NCBI GenBank assembly: GCA_024734495.1
Contig: JALMQS010000161.1
Coordinates: 618,169 to 682,168, forward strand
Source: Forficula auricularia
Taxonomy: Eukaryota > Arthropoda > Insecta > Dermaptera > Forficulidae
Reading direction: 5' to 3'
Length of the DNA stretch: 64,000 nucleotides
Shown: piece by piece, positions 13,601 to 28,600 of the stretch
Position numbering within the stretch: position 1 is the stretch's first letter
Layout: every line of letters starts with the position of its first letter
Position numbers and translations under genes: made by a program
Notes under the pieces: model-generated
What the model saw: only the letters and a program-made list of their open reading frames with translations
Databases searched by the model: none
Told to the model about the DNA's origin: nothing

Positions 13601-16600
13601 CCGTTAACAACTGGAAAGGTGTGGTGCCTATGCTTCGTTGATAAGTGGAATTAATAACTCGTTGTACGGTATCTATGTGCCTATACCACTGGCTTGGGTT
13701 ATCTAGTGATAGTTTTGTTAGTACTGGTATAATAATGGCGTTAATTCTCTCTACTTGTCCGTTTGCACGTGGTAAACCCGCAGTGATTAGAAAATGATTT
13801 ATATTTTCGGTGTGGCAGTAGTCTTTGAATTCTTGTGATGTGAATGCCGTGCCTTTGTCTGAAATTATATTACTGGGGCTTCCAAAAATCTTTTTCTGTG
13901 CATCTAGTTTTTGAATTACTTCTTTAGTCGTGGTTGATTTGGTAGGGTAAAGCCAAACAAATTTTGTAAATGCGTCTATTACTACCAAGATATGCTTATA
14001 GTTTTTATTCGTGGACTCTAGAGGGCCTATGTGATCAATATGGTAGGTGTGGAGAGGTGTACTCTCTTTATGTAATGGGTGTAAAAACCCTTCCTTTTTC
14101 CCTTGCTTTCGGTTTGCTAAAATGCACGGTACACAATTTCTAATAATCTGTTCAATTTTTTCTCTTGCTTTATGAATGTAATATTCTTTATTAATCAAGT
14201 CCTCCGTTTTCCTTACAGAAAAGTGACCCTGTTCATGAGCGGCTTTTATTATTTCGTCCTGCATTCGTTCGGGAAGTACTAATAATTCTTGATTATCTTT
14301 GATTATGTATAATACGTTATCCTTTAATAAATAGTCTTCGTAGGGTTGTTTTTTCAGAATTTCTTTAATTGCTTTTATACGATCGTCTTCGTCTTGTCTT
14401 TCAGAAATATTTTTAACTATAGAGGTGTTTATAAACATAATTGGGTTTCTACTTAAGGCATCTACGTGTGGCATTCGTTTTCCTATTCTATGTTCTATGG
14501 TGTAGTCAAAGTCTGATAACAGTATTGCCCATCGTGCGATCTTGGCTGACAGATCCTTTTTGTACATTGTCTTTTGAAAAGCCGAACAATCCGTGATTAT
14601 TTTAAAATGACGTCCCAATAGATAAACTCTCAATTTCTTTAGTGAATTGATTACTGCTAGAACTTCTAATTCATATGATGACAATTTCCTTTCGGTGTCA
14701 GTGGTTTTCTTGCTGAAATAATAGACAGGATGGAAATGGTTGTCGTCTAACGATTTCTGTAATAGTATCGATCCGTACCCGTCAATAGATGCGTCTGTAT
14801 GTAGTTCTATTTCTCCCTCTTGGTCGTAAATTTTCAGCACTGGTTTGTTTATCAAAGCTTTCTTTAATTGATCGAACGCTTCTTTTTCCTGTGGTCCAAA
14901 TTGGAATTTTTGCTCTTTCTTTAATAAATTGCTTAGAGGCTTAGCAATGATGGAATAAAACGGTATAAACTTGCGGAAGTACCCGCTTAAACCCAAATAG
15001 CTCTGTACCTGCTTGATCGTTTTTGGTTCAGGAAATTTCGCAATCGCTTTTACCTTGAACTCCGAGGGGAATAATTTACCATTTTCAATTTGATGGCCCA
15101 GAAATTCTACATTAGTTTTTACGAATTGGCATTTTTTCCAGTTTATCTCTAGCCCATATTCTTCAGCTCTGGCTACAACTGTCTTTAATCGTTCTACTGC
15201 TTCATCTTCGTTTTCGGATGGTATAATGAGATCGTCCATGTAGGGGAGTACCATGTTTTTAGCAATTAGATCTTGAAAAATGGTGTTGATGAATCTTTGA
15301 AAAATAGCCGGGGAATTGCATAAGCCAAATGGCACTTTGCGAAATTGATAATGTCCATTATGGGTTACGAATGCTGTGTATTTTTTACTTTCCTCATCCA
15401 TTTCTACATGAAAGAATCCATTCTTTAAATCTAGCGTTGAAAAATAACGGGCTCTCTGTAATCTATCCAGCTGGTCTTCAATTAACGGCAATGGATACCT
15501 ATCTTTAATTATTTTATCGTTGATTTTGCGAAAATCGAAGCACACCCTATACGCTCCATTTTTTTTCTTTACTATTACTGCTTGACTTGCATATTCCGAT
15601 TGGCATGGCTCTATAATGCCTTGTTCCAACCATTCCGTAACTTGATCGTCTAGAATTTTCCTTTCGCTAAAGGGTAATCTTCTAGGACTGAAGTATATAG
15701 GTTCCTCATCTTTCAAAATTAATTTCATTTTAATATTAGTCGATTTAATTCTTTTAGGGGTATAATCAGTTATCATCTGCATAATTGCTCCCCTTGTTTC
15801 TGATTTTACCCGTGAGTCTATATTAATTGTATTTTCCTCCGCTATGTCTATGTTAAAAATACTTAATTCCTCTACATCTTCTCTTCTTTTGTTTATACTA
15901 ATTCCCTCTCTGTTTATTTTGATTTCCGCTTGTTCCGTTAAATCTATCCCTAGTATGGCTTGTTCTTTCATTAGGTCGTCCGAAACTACGTAGAAAGTTA
16001 CATTGAATTCTTCCCCGTCTATTCGTATAATGGTTTTAAAGTACCCCTTAGTCTCTGCGCGAGATCTGGCGAATCCATTTAATGTTATGTTTGAACTTAT
16101 TAACTGAGGTGATCCTATTTTCTTATAGGTGCTGCCGTTTATTAATGATAAACTAGCGCCTGTGTCTATTAGGGCGTTTACTGTTTCATTACCCATTGAT
16201 ATAGGTTTATAATTAATTTCTTTCTTTTGCTTGGTTATCGTAGCGATTCTGGTTTGAGGAGTCTTTTTGTTTAGTTCCTGTTTCTGCGGACAGATGGCGG
16301 CTTTATGTCCGAATAAGTTACAATGGAAGCATTTATATCCTTGATGCTTTGTTGGACAAGTGTCATATACGTGTTGCTTTGACCCACAACTGCTACATCG
16401 TGCTGGCATTTGCCTTTTATTGCTACCTCTAGTTTCACTGATAACTGGTTGTTTGCTGTATGTTCTGTTGGTTATGCTAGGTGCTTTAGAAATAATTTCT
16501 GAGTAAATTTTTAATTTTTCTTTAAGTTCTTTTATTGTTTTTGCTCCATATAATATCGTTTTATTGTGGCTGTTGTCCTGTATGCCATCTAGTATATATT

Positions 16601-19600
16601 CTATCAGCGCTTCGTCTTCTAAATTCCCTCTGCTTGCTAGCTCTCTCATAATTAGGAAATATTCGTATACGTGTTCGCCTCTTTGCAATTTTCTCCTAGC
16701 TAGCTGCTTGTGAATATCCGCGCTGTTTACTCGTAATGAAAATTCTTCTAATAATGCTTCTTTTAATTTTCCCCACGTATTAATGTGTCGCTCACTTTCA
16801 ATGAATAATCTAGCTAGCCCCGTTATTAGTCGTCTGCCAAAGTTAAATAATTGTAGGCTACTCCAGCTTTGAATATTTGCCTCTGTTTCTATGTCTTGTA
16901 CCCATTTTTCTATTGGATAGTTATCCGTTCCGTTGAATTTCTTTAATAATGGCTCTATATCTCGAAAGTCGATTGTACTGTGTTCGTTGATTCTATTTTC
17001 TACTGTTCTGTCTTTAATATAACTTCCGTCTCCTATGGATTCTATTGAGATATCCGTTTTGATCAGCATGTTCCAAATTTTATTAATTAATTGGTATTTA
17101 TTGCTATGAGTCACTCCTAATATTTTTCCAAATGCATTTAATGTGTCATTGTCTAGTTTAGTTAAGAATTCTGTTTTTTCTTGGTAAGGTACTGACCCCT
17201 TCTCGAATTCAAAACCTGGGAATTTCTTTATTTTTTCCCTTCTATTCCTTACTCCTATTTCGTCGTACAGTAGGTAGTGTAGATTCTTTATTACATCTTC
17301 ATCTGCTTCCCCAATTCGTTTAGCTACGTCTGGTGTATCTTTTAGCATTGGCATGATTGTGTGGTGGTCTTATTAGTGATAAGAGGGGTAGGTGTACAGG
17401 TGAGTAACCGTTGACCCTTACCTTGGTGTAATCCTTTTACGGCTGCTCTGGTTCTGCTGTTATCCACGAGTGGCGCTGCCGTCGTCGTGTTGTCTGGCCT
17501 TCGCTTGATCGCTTCAGTCGATAGCCGCTGCTGCTGCCTGCTACGTCGCCTGCCTTCGCTCGTCGCTTGGCTGCCGGGCGCGCTAAATGTGTTTGCCCGC
17601 GCAAAAACGGTCGGTGCCTCGAGGCGAGTCGAGACAAACCTCCTCGGGTCCGAACCGAGATGGTCCAGCTCCGTCCGATAAAGCCTTTAACGAATCCGCG
17701 GCCGAGCCCCCAAATTTATAGGAAATAATCCCGATGATGGATGAAGATGAGTTTTTGACTCGAAAGGCTTGATGGAAAGATATCGGAGGAGCGCCGGTGT
17801 CGTCGATTTTCTTCAGAGGTGAAAACCTCTCTTGGTGGCGTAAAGCCGTGAAATTTGCTTTCCCAAAATAAGAATTGGCCCGGAGGCTTGTGAAAAATGC
17901 TTTTTAAAATAAGAAATTGCCCGGGGGGCAGTGAAATATGCTTTCTTCAAAATAAGAACTTGGCCGGAGGCCACGTGAAAAATGCTTTCAACAAAATAAA
18001 TGGCACAAGGCCCGAAATTTATTACTTCTTCGTGGTTACAAGATTTCGTACAGCTTTGTTCTTCAATCGTTCCAAAGTCGACAGGCGAACTCTTGGAGAG
18101 CGTAAAACAGCTCTTCACACAGTGAGAGCTGAATTGCAACTGACTCGCTAATTACGGCTTCGCTTCTTTTATAGCCGTCGATTTAATTGGTAATTAAGGT
18201 GATTGGTTGATAATTTTCCCTAGATCGCGCTCGATTAATTATAAAAAGGCGTGGTCTTCTTCTTCGCTAATTAGTCTTTCATAAGCCACGAATCGATTAA
18301 CATCGAAAAATAAATTACATTTCTAATTGAAAAAAAAGCAGAAAATCGATCCCTACATAAGTAAATAAATAAATCTAATCAATTAGATAAAATAGCTCTA
18401 CAGAGAAATTGGATGTCGACCCTATCAAGTTTTGTTTATTAATACATTATATTATCAAAATATTAATTTCATTAGGAAACTCGATAGGTGAAGATCGACC
18501 TAAGTCGGGATCTTGAACTAGGTACTAGCTGTTCAAAAAATCCGTAAAATTAATCGTCACTATATGGAAGAATTTATGAATTACGGCTTTACATGGACAC
18601 GCGATAAAGATTCTCCAACCCCATTGTATTGTGTAAGTGGATTTAAACTTGCTAATAGTGCAATCGTTCCTGCAAAGCTGAAACGACATTTTACAACTCA
18701 GCATGAAAATCTTATAATGATAGAGGTTATTTTTATAAACTTTTACAATTTTTACAAGCAAACAACCTTCAATATGAGAACCTCCTCCTTTTTTGAAGTC
18801 GGTTAAAAATTGTGAAATTATCGGATAAATCTCAAATAATGCATCATACAAAATAGCAGAAATAGTAGCTATAAGACAAAAACCACATATCATAGCCGGA
18901 TCACTCATTTTACCAGAATGTTACAAAATAGCATTTTTTTTCTGTCTTAAAAATTTCGTTAATAATATAACTAGTATAGTAAGTAGGGATTTTGAATTAT
19001 AATTGTCCAATTCTAATAAAATATCTGCTGATAAACTTATGTATTTCATGTCGTCATTTTTATGTCTAAACAACGAATGGGTACATTTATTGACTTTTAA
19101 CTAATGTCATTTTTTAATCCTATTTTTAACTTTCTATGCCAGAGACGCTGAACCACAAACTTGAGGTCTATATTCATGAATGTAGTAAATATTAAATTTA
19201 TAATTTTCTCATTAATATATCAAAGATTAATTGACATATTAACGAGAATTGTTTTTGATCGCGCTTTTTCAACAAGATTTATATCGCTAGACTACTGTTG
19301 GTTGAGGCTATTGGAGTCTGCTGTGTCTTAAGTCTGGAGCAAGAGGGAATGAAAAAGATGTGATCCATTTAGCTATAATCCAGCATCATTTCGCGATTAG
19401 CCCGCATGACGCTTTTTATATCAAACACTGATTTGGATCACCAAATGAATTTGAAATCTGAGATGTTATATATTCAATCTCCCAGTCCAGCGCGCTTGAT
19501 CTGTTAACACGTGTGTTAGGTGTTTGCTATTAATTAATCATAAGTTTTGTGTATTTGATTCGATCGCGCAGTAAATATTGTTAGGTATATGAAAATAATC

Positions 19601-22600
19601 AAATAACAATAACTCAAGACAAGGTTTTTCACCATTCGTGGTTTTGGCATAAAGGTGACGATATTAACTTACATAAGTGTTCCGCTAACGGAAATTGCTC
19701 ACAAAAGTGATCAGCACCCTAGAAAAGGTTGGAAACCACTGCAATAATCCCTCACCTCTCCAGGTTATGTACGTATTTTATGTACGACACCTAATATAAG
19801 AAAAATCCTGAGAATATTTAAAATTTATCATTTAAGGAAAATCAAAATTAAAAAAGACATGATAAATTTAAAGTAAAAACAAAAATAGCTTATTTAATCT
19901 AAAAATGAAATTACTTACTCTTAATTGTAAAGGCAATCCTGTTTTATTTACAATCCAATATGGGGCGTGTATCTGGATGCTACAAGTGTCCGTTCTCTCC
20001 ACATGAAGAGACAAGCCTAATTGTTTGTTGCCTCCCTCTGTGTCATATTCTGTCGCCATTGTAATAGTTTTTTCTTCAAGATCCGGAGTAAGATTAAATG
20101 ATCCTGACCAAGGAATACCAAGATACACGGGAACCTAAAATAATAACACAAACAATTAATTAATTAAGTTGGTTCTAATTTCATTATAAGATAAAACAAA
20201 TCCATGTTTTTTTTAATTTTCTTCAATATAATACAAACTGATTTAAGTTAAAAGACTTGAGTTGTAAGTTGTATAAATATATAGAGTTGAGAAGGGGTGA
20301 TTCAGTGGATGGACAAATTTGCATCAAGCAGAGAATATTCTCAGTGATATCTCCTTATGAATGATCAACACTGTGCTACTTTAGTAAATCTTTTCAATTC
20401 AATTATTGAGTGGTAGACAAGCAGTAAGGCAAACCTTGTTTTACAAAATAGCCCGGGCGTGGATTGGGTTCAATTTTGGCCGGGCCTAATAAAATCTTTA
20501 TTTATATGTTATTATTTTTACAGATTAAATTTTCCGAAATGGTTTAATGAATTGAGGCAAATCAATAAAGGATGCGAGAGTCATGAATAATTTAAATAGG
20601 ATATTTCTTAAGACATTTAACATAGTTATAAAGCTATATCCAGGGTCGGATCTAGGGGGCAAAGGGGCACGTCCTCCTATTTGTGTTAGACAGAAGACTT
20701 TTTACCGTAAAAAATAAAATTCTTTTTTTTAGAAATGAATGCAAATTTTGATAATACTATTTCATTTCACTGTTAATTTTTATCCACAAGGATTCAGTTT
20801 TTTACCTTAGAATAAATACTTAAGAATTATTATAATACTATATAGATTAGTCCAGATAAATTTGCCGCAACGCTGACGTAATGCCGCCGATAGGAGCGCC
20901 GTCGGCATATTTGCGGCAAATTTGAAATATAATCGTAATTTGGACTCGAATTTTGAAATGAAACACTCCAATTGATTTTAAATTAAAAAACATTAAATAT
21001 ATTGATAATTATTGCTCCTCCCCGCCCCCCTCACCACTCAAAAATTAAATATTCAATTTGCTTTTCTTTGCGCACAGAAAGAGCGCACGCCCGAGTTTCT
21101 CATCGCAATACTGGAGCAGCCTGTCATACAAACAACACCTGATCTCTTTTAAATATTTGGAGCCTTATATCGATTATCGATCCCAAATTTAAAAAAAATG
21201 ATATAATATAATTCTCCTCCTCACACGATCCCACTTATTTAAATAAATCTACATATTTCCACACAAAAAATATCACAATGCTGTAGATTATAGAAATAAG
21301 AAATACTCCCAGATTTATATCTAGATTCTCATTTCTGTAGCTGTGTCAGGACGAAAATGAGGCGAAACTTTTAAGAGAGTATGTATTTTCGGGAGTTTAC
21401 AGGTATACATTTGGAGTGTGGTTTTTAAGAGGAATAAAATTTTTGGACCGAGACGCCGCCCGCCAGGGCACCAGCCCGGAGGGCCGAGCTTCGAGGGCGT
21501 GCCGAAGGCACGCACGAAAAGCTCGTTAAGTAATAGTAAGTAGTAAGTCCGAATTCCCTTATTTGTTAAAGAAATTCCTGATAAATAGAATAAAAATATT
21601 AAGAATTTATTAAATAATTAACGAAGAAAACTGACTTCCAAAACTTATAATATATACAGGGGAGGAGTTATAAATTTGCCTCCTATAGGCACACACTGAG
21701 TCGGATTTAATTTTTTAGCATTGGGGCTTGGGGGCCGCTCCCCAGAAATTCAAGCTTGTCCCGCATGACAAAGGACCTAGATCCGGCTCTAGGCATATCA
21801 TTTAAGACACTGGTTCTTAACCATGGGTCGCGACCCAAAATTGGATCGTAAAGCATATTCTTTGGGAGTTTTTTGAGTTGTTAACCAAATAACTTACTAC
21901 ATTAATTTTCAATAAATTTAAAAATATATTTTTATTTATTCAATACTAATTAAATTAAAAATAACAAAAAACCTTCTTTTTTCATTAAATTTTCTTTGAA
22001 TCGAAAAGTACATTTGTTTATCTTAATTGTTAATAAATAAGGTGACGTGTTCTTACTTGGCCATCTACTTGACTTTACCATACAACCTGGCCCCTAAAAT
22101 TATTTATAATCATGAGGGGTGGGGTTAGTTTTTGCATTTTTATACTTCTGGGGTCCCACTGGTTATGCATGCAAAATTTGGTTGAGTTCGGTAAATGACC
22201 CTACACCACCCCCTCCCATTTGGGGCGATTAGTTTTTGCATTTTTAGACTTCTGGGGGTCCACTGATTATGTATATAAAATTTCGTTGAGTTTGCTCAAA
22301 CGGCCTAGATTTTTAATTTTTAAACTCCCCCTTAATTTTGGGTCGATATGCACCAAAATTTAATCAGCTCTTAATCTCACTGGACCAAAACTACGTGTGA
22401 AATTTGGTTTGGAAATTCACCCTAGTTTTTGAGCTAGCTCGTGCACAAAAATTTGATAACGCTCAGACTAACGGACAACCAGACGGACAGACTAACAGAC
22501 ATTTTGACAAAACAATTATTAATTCAAAAAATATAATTTTTTTGATGTTCTCTTATTAGAACTTTTTTGTAGAGCAATATGGTTCATGGTTTTGTTCAAT

Positions 22601-25600
22601 TTTTTTAATCACTATAGTTTCAGCCGTTTATGAGATATTTCAAAAAAACAGAAGGCAAAAAACCACTTTTTTCATGCACGATTACAATAATACTTGACCA
22701 TACCCTGTATGGTGAAGTAAAAAATTATATGTGAGTTAAAAAAGTCAACATTTTAAAATTGAACAAAATTGCTTAAGTTATGATCTAAAAAAATTGGGTT
22801 TTTGGTTCATGACGTGAACATATTTTCTAAAATAGGCTCGGGGCTTAAAAAGGTTAAGAACCACTGATTTAAGAGTCAAGAAGCAAATTTGAAAACTAAA
22901 GTATGAAAAAAATATAATACACTTACATCCAGCCCAATTTTATGCTGCCGTTGTAAATCTAACATATAAAGATTGGTGCTTTCGCCTGCTTCAACGCGTA
23001 CTTCATGGCCGATAACAGGCAATTTGATCTCTGTTGCATATGGCAATCGATTCAAGAATGTTAAAGGCGGTACAAGTCGTATTAAATAATTAGGCACCGT
23101 TCGTCCTGGCCCTCCGTGGCGGCTGACAGGCGTGCCTGACGTGCACACCGCCTGAAACCACAACAAGGAATTACTGGATAATAATACTTATTATTAAAAT
23201 AAATAAATTATTAGAAAAAGAGATCAAAGAACTAACCCTGCATGAAAATACGGTGGGGTCATCGCCTTCTTTCGATGGGCAAACAATATCTCGGGGTGTA
23301 TTCAAATCAGAAGCGAATTCTTGCCACCAGAGACTCTGTTCACTGATTGAAGCTGTCGATCTAAACAGAGTGGACTATATCAAAACAAGCGGCGGCTTCA
23401 CATTTTCATTTTGAGGGAGTCATATACCAGAGGGCTCTTGTCCCCAGCAAATTTGAAAAATTATGGCCTTTGAAAGGAGTTTTTAAAAGCGATTTTTAGC
23501 CTTTGAAAAATTAAAAACAAACATAAAAAGAGATTCATGAAGAAGGGAAAAAGGGACATAATATAATATACTTAGACTATAGTTTCCTAATTCAGTTCTT
23601 CATATTTATATAGTAAGCTTATAATAATCAGTCATGTATATAATCGTTTAAAATGTTGTTTCCATGGTAGGTAGATAACATAAGTTAATAAATTAGTTGC
23701 GACTACTAATATAAAATAGATATATCTTAAATTAAAAAAGTTACAGTTTCAGATTTTTTTACCCTTCTACATAAGATACATGGAATCATGCAAATAACAG
23801 AGGAATGAAATAAAATCATTTTTTATTTAAAATAAAAATAAAAATTCTGTGGACACTTAGTCAAAGAATTACAACGATTGTTACAGACATCATAAGTAAT
23901 AATTTACTGTTAAATTCCTTTATCTTCATATCAATGGTTTATAATGGATAGCTATTGGCAAAAGGGTTAGTGGGTCTAACAAATTGGATGTTGAAAATAA
24001 AAATGAAATTTGTAAGAAAATTTAAATAAAAGCTAAGATTCTAAAAAAAAAAAATTATAATTGATAAAAAAAAGAAAATTGATTTTTTTGGAAATCATAT
24101 GGGAAGTTCATCTCTTTTAACTTGGACAGTATAAATTATAGATAATACGAATAAGAAAACTATTTAGTATTTTTGAATAAATTCAATATTCCGGCCACCT
24201 GGAGAACTTTGCCCATTGGTCAGCGTAAAGAGTACTAATTGTTCAATTCATTTTATCAGTCAATATTCAATCCTTTTATCTTTTGCAATCACGAGTGGAA
24301 AAATAATTAAATATTGTAGCTCTTGTCCGAAATCGAACTTGAATTTCAATTATTTATTTCATTTAGAGTTTAACTAATAATTCAATTTTTTGCACGTATA
24401 ATACATATATTGAATTATAAAATATTAATAAATAACTGTATTAATTAAAATTCTCAAAATGTAGTCTGAATTCGAACTTGATTTATGTTAATGTTGGTGC
24501 GCCTGTATTTAGACAACACTTTGCGCGCCGGAGAATGAAAGCTGCGTAAGAGCTAGGCGGGTCCAGTTTTTAATGGAATGCTCCAGAGCTTATGGCATTG
24601 AACAACCCATCAAGTATGGATGAAAGGATAATTTTTACATAAGCTTTAAATAGGTAGAGAATAGAAAAGGTAAATTTTACCATTTAAATATTCGAGTTTA
24701 CACGATTTACTACCGCCGTTCAATTTTATTAATGTGATTTTGCTTTTTACATTATCCAATCATCCATCAAATTTCTTAAAATGCCGTTGATCAGGGAGAA
24801 ATTCTCCAGAAACGTTTGGATTTTAAATAAACGTTTTAATAATCGGCAAAACAAAATCTTTTTAATTAAACGTTTTAAGATTGTATTTTTATAAAAAAGA
24901 TTATGTTTATTTACTTATATTTATAAAAACTTGAATAAAATTTTTTCAATATATTAAATTATTACACATAAAGCTACGATGATTACTTACTCTAGATAAG
25001 CAGGTAGTAGACGTAGTCGACAATGGTAGGCGACAAAAAGCGGAACATTGTATATTTCATCAGGCTCAACGATTGTCATTCGAATTTTATCATCAAACGG
25101 ATTGGTCGATTCGCCTATATGTTCAACATTCAAATTATCAAGGACCGATTTGTTATAATAAATTCCCATGGCGTAGCAGGTCTCATTTTTGATCTATGAA
25201 AAATCGTGTAAACAAAAAAAAATAAAGGATAAAGAGTCACATTTTATAGAAATTTTACAATTATCAATATAATAGTTTTGGGATTCTATATCTCTATATT
25301 CACCGACCTCCAGGTTAAACGGCTCAACCGTTTCACTTGAAATTTGAAACATAGACTCCTGAGGGGTCAAGTCAGCGGTGTGATTCATAAGAAGTGAACT
25401 TATAGTCCCAGGAGGAAATTTAGATTTTTTTCTATTCTTATTCCAAGTTCTAATAAGAAAACTCTAATTGAATTATTTCTACAAATTTAAATTTAATATT
25501 TTTAAAACCCATATACAGTTTAATATAATAGAATTTATAAAATTGTCATTTCTAATTAGAACAAATAAAATATATGTGAGATATCTATTACCTATTTTAA

Positions 25601-28600
25601 AATTATTACTGCTAAATAATATTGTAGGGCCACTATTATCTACTTAAATAATATTAAAATAAAAAATTAATAGGTTTTTGGACAATTTTATATTTTATTA
25701 ACGTATTTTATTAATTTTTGCACAACGTTTTGTCCGTTTCCGGACTTTATCAAGTGCTCAATCAGTTAACACATTAAACGTCTATAAAATAGTGAGACCA
25801 TCGAGAAAACAATGTAGTCATACTATAATATTAGCCAATTTTTTTCAATTGATTGCTCGTTGAATATATGTGTCTATAAAATAAAATAGTGAGACCATCG
25901 AGAAAACAATGAGTGTACTATAATATTAGCCAATTTTTTCAATTGATTGCTCGTTGAATATATGTGAATATAAATAAATAAGAGATCAGTGTACTATAAT
26001 ATTAGCCAACACATATATTCAACGAGCAATCAATTGAAAAAATTGGCTAATATTATAGTTACACTGATTGTTTTCTCGATAGTCTCACTATTTTATAGAC
26101 GTTTAATGTGTTAACTGATTGAGCACTTGATAAAGTCGGAAACGGACGAAACGTTGTGCAAAAAATAATAAAAATACGTTAATAAAATATAAAATTGTCC
26201 AAAAACCTATTAATTTTATTTAAATAAAAAATGGACATGAAACAACTGAATTAAATAATATTGTTATTTGATAAAATTGTGAACCTCATACAAAAAATAC
26301 AGGGCTGCCCAAAAAGGTGGGAGGTTGAAAATTGTTGCATTTTAGTAGTATATGCTAAAAATAAAAGCAGTCAATTATTATAACTTCAAAAAAGAAAAAA
26401 AGCTCATCAAATTCTTTAGAACAGGGCTGTCCAACCCGTGACCCACGGGCATTCTGAAAAACACACAACAAACAATGTGGCCTGATAATTTATTTCTCTA
26501 AAATAAGAAATCTGAAAATCTACTGTGAAGTTTTCGAAAAATAAAAGGGATAATTTTAAATTTTTAATCCTGGAACTAAATTTCAAGAATTTCGAAAAAA
26601 TAATTTTCATCATTTTGATCTTATTTTCGACTCTATTTTCATTAGAAATAAATTTTCTACTTTCAAACTTTCTGAATGAATATTGTAGAACAACAAATTA
26701 GATACCTATCTGAAAGAAAAATTGAATATTGTCTGTTTATTTATTTTATACTCATTATCTAGCCAGGAAATAATATAAGGAAATACTAATACATGATATC
26801 ACTTTTTGTAAGTATGTAGTTATGTATTTACATATACGAGAAGCTAATTTCAAGTATAAAATTTAGGAAAAGATATAATCTATGAGTTAAAAAAATAATA
26901 AAAGTCTTATTTATACATTTTTAACTATCTTTTTTGAATAAAAAATATCAATAAAATTATTATATTTTATCCGCGGTCAGAGACAATTTTTTTCTTCAAA
27001 CGTGGCCCGTGTAAGCCAAAAGGTTGGACACCCCTCCTTTAGAACTAATAAAATGGGGAGGGAGTTTACTTTTCATGAAACTGGAGACTGGAAGGAGGGG
27101 AGTCATGAAGCTAGGGGAGCACCCCTGAAAAATGCCTAAATCTACTGCACAAAACCGTAAGCTTGATAACCACCGGCTGTAAAACGAGACTGAAAACAAA
27201 CGAGCAAAACATTTTCCTACTAAAGACAAAGGATCGAAAACGAAACGGAAGAATCCAACAGGGGACGCTTTTCAGTTCAAAAAAAGTACAAATGATAAAA
27301 CGAATACCAAAACTATTATATTGCTATGTGGCCCTACGGTCACGGGATAAAGCTTGTATTTAATGAAAATATTTAATTCCAAAATGGACTTACTTGCAAT
27401 GGGGATCTGACAGTGATTGCTCTTCGGCCTTTTTCAATTTCCACTTGGACAATAACATGATATCTTGTGTTATTCCTCTGGGGTTGTAGGGTGTGCAATT
27501 TCGAAACAGCGCGAAAAGGCGCAACAACATGCATATTATCAAAACCTAAGAAAATTGAGCTTTAATTTAGAAAAGAGTACAATTAATTTGATATGAGAAA
27601 TAACAAATAAAAGGGATACCATCAATTCGTACAAGAAGTCTCTGCTCGGTTACTTTGTTGTACAATAAGGTAACAGAGTCAACAGGAAAACGAAGAACAG
27701 GCGACCACATTTCTCGTTTTTTTGCAGTTTGCCGGTGAGCAACATTAAATCCTCCCTCGAAACTGAAAAATGTATTCCAGTTTAGAAAGAAGTTTTCAGA
27801 GAGATTTAAATAAAAGGTTTTCGAATTTTGAATTTATTCAAATGACTTTTCCAAATTGAATATAATAGCCCAAGAGCCCACGACGGCCAGACCTTCGTTA
27901 TTTTATAAAAGCTGAAAGTTTTTCTGTGCATGTCCCCTATACAGGTAAGAACGACCAGCGACTATAGAGTTTGGGTTGTGGTTACTTTGGCAGGTAACAG
28001 GTAATAAAGGTGTATATAAATAGTACTTTAAATTCGTTAAAGTATAAAGCTCAATTTTTTTATATTTTCTTCGGGATAACTTTAGAAATCTCGTCATCCA
28101 TTGCCGGACACTTATGACAGTTGCTACCCCCTGCCAGACACCCCTAAACTTTCTTTTTGATTTTAAGTCGATTCTTCCACGTTTTCCGTAGAGGTTGCCA
28201 TTAATAGTCAAAACAACAAAAATGGAATGCAATAAGGTTATTCCTCTAGTATTAGATAAGAATCGATGGTTATTTTTGATTTTAAGTCGATTCCTCCATG
28301 TCTTCACCAATGGTTATCAATAATAACCGAAATGTCAAAAATCTATGTAAAAACCATTAAAACTGTCCGCCTATTGAGGTAACATTTTTTTATAGGTCGC
28401 CAAGTAACATATATAAAATTGATCTTTTATATTATAACGAAAGTATAATTATAATTTATTAAAGTTTAGGGGTGTCTGGCAGGGGGTAGCAACTGTCATA
28501 AGTGTCCGGCAATGGATGACGAGATTTCTAAAGTTATCCCGAAGAAAATATAAAAAAATTGAGCTTTATACTTTAACGAATTTAAAGTACTATTTTATAC

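Larger units (their letters stand above)
12157..18357 (-). mobile_element. Ty3/gypsy-type LTR retrotransposon, apparently near-complete
   Basis: Two LTRs (637 and 639 bp), primer-binding site, one long gag-pol frame, polypurine tract, and a perfect 6-bp duplication TAAGTA at 12151-12156 and 18358-18363. The LTR pair differs by only two substitutions and three small indels, so the insertion is recent. It runs antisense-free with respect to Vps13: both are on the minus strand. No envelope gene. It sits in the intron between the exons ending at 19919 and starting at 11438. Confidence 0.95.
11535..18514. mobile_element. Older inverted-repeat DNA transposon split by the gypsy insertion
   Basis: Left end 11535-11650 and right end about 18400-18514 are inverted copies (CTTAGGTCGA, CACCTATCGAG and TTGATAGGGTCGACATCCAA are shared) of about 110 bp. 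Removing the gypsy element (12157-18357) and one TAAGTA leaves a nonautonomous element of about 770 bp. A second inverted pair lies inside it (near 11707-11730 and 11918-11940). Target duplication not clear. Confidence 0.8.
25672..26219. repeat. Inverted repeat with degenerate hammerhead-like arms
   Basis: Arms 25672-25795 and 26097-26219. The centre holds three copies of a unit with CTATAATATTAGCCAATT and TTGATTGCTCGTTGAATATA in mixed orientation. Confidence 0.75.

Noticed and set aside
17437..17681. Frames in the GC-rich leader of the gypsy element
   Set aside because: Untranslated region between 5' LTR and gag; arginine-rich text is a composition effect.
27903..28310. A 135-codon open frame on the minus strand
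   Set aside because: It lies within the arm and loop of a long palindrome and resembles no protein; the mirrored arm gives equivalent chance frames.
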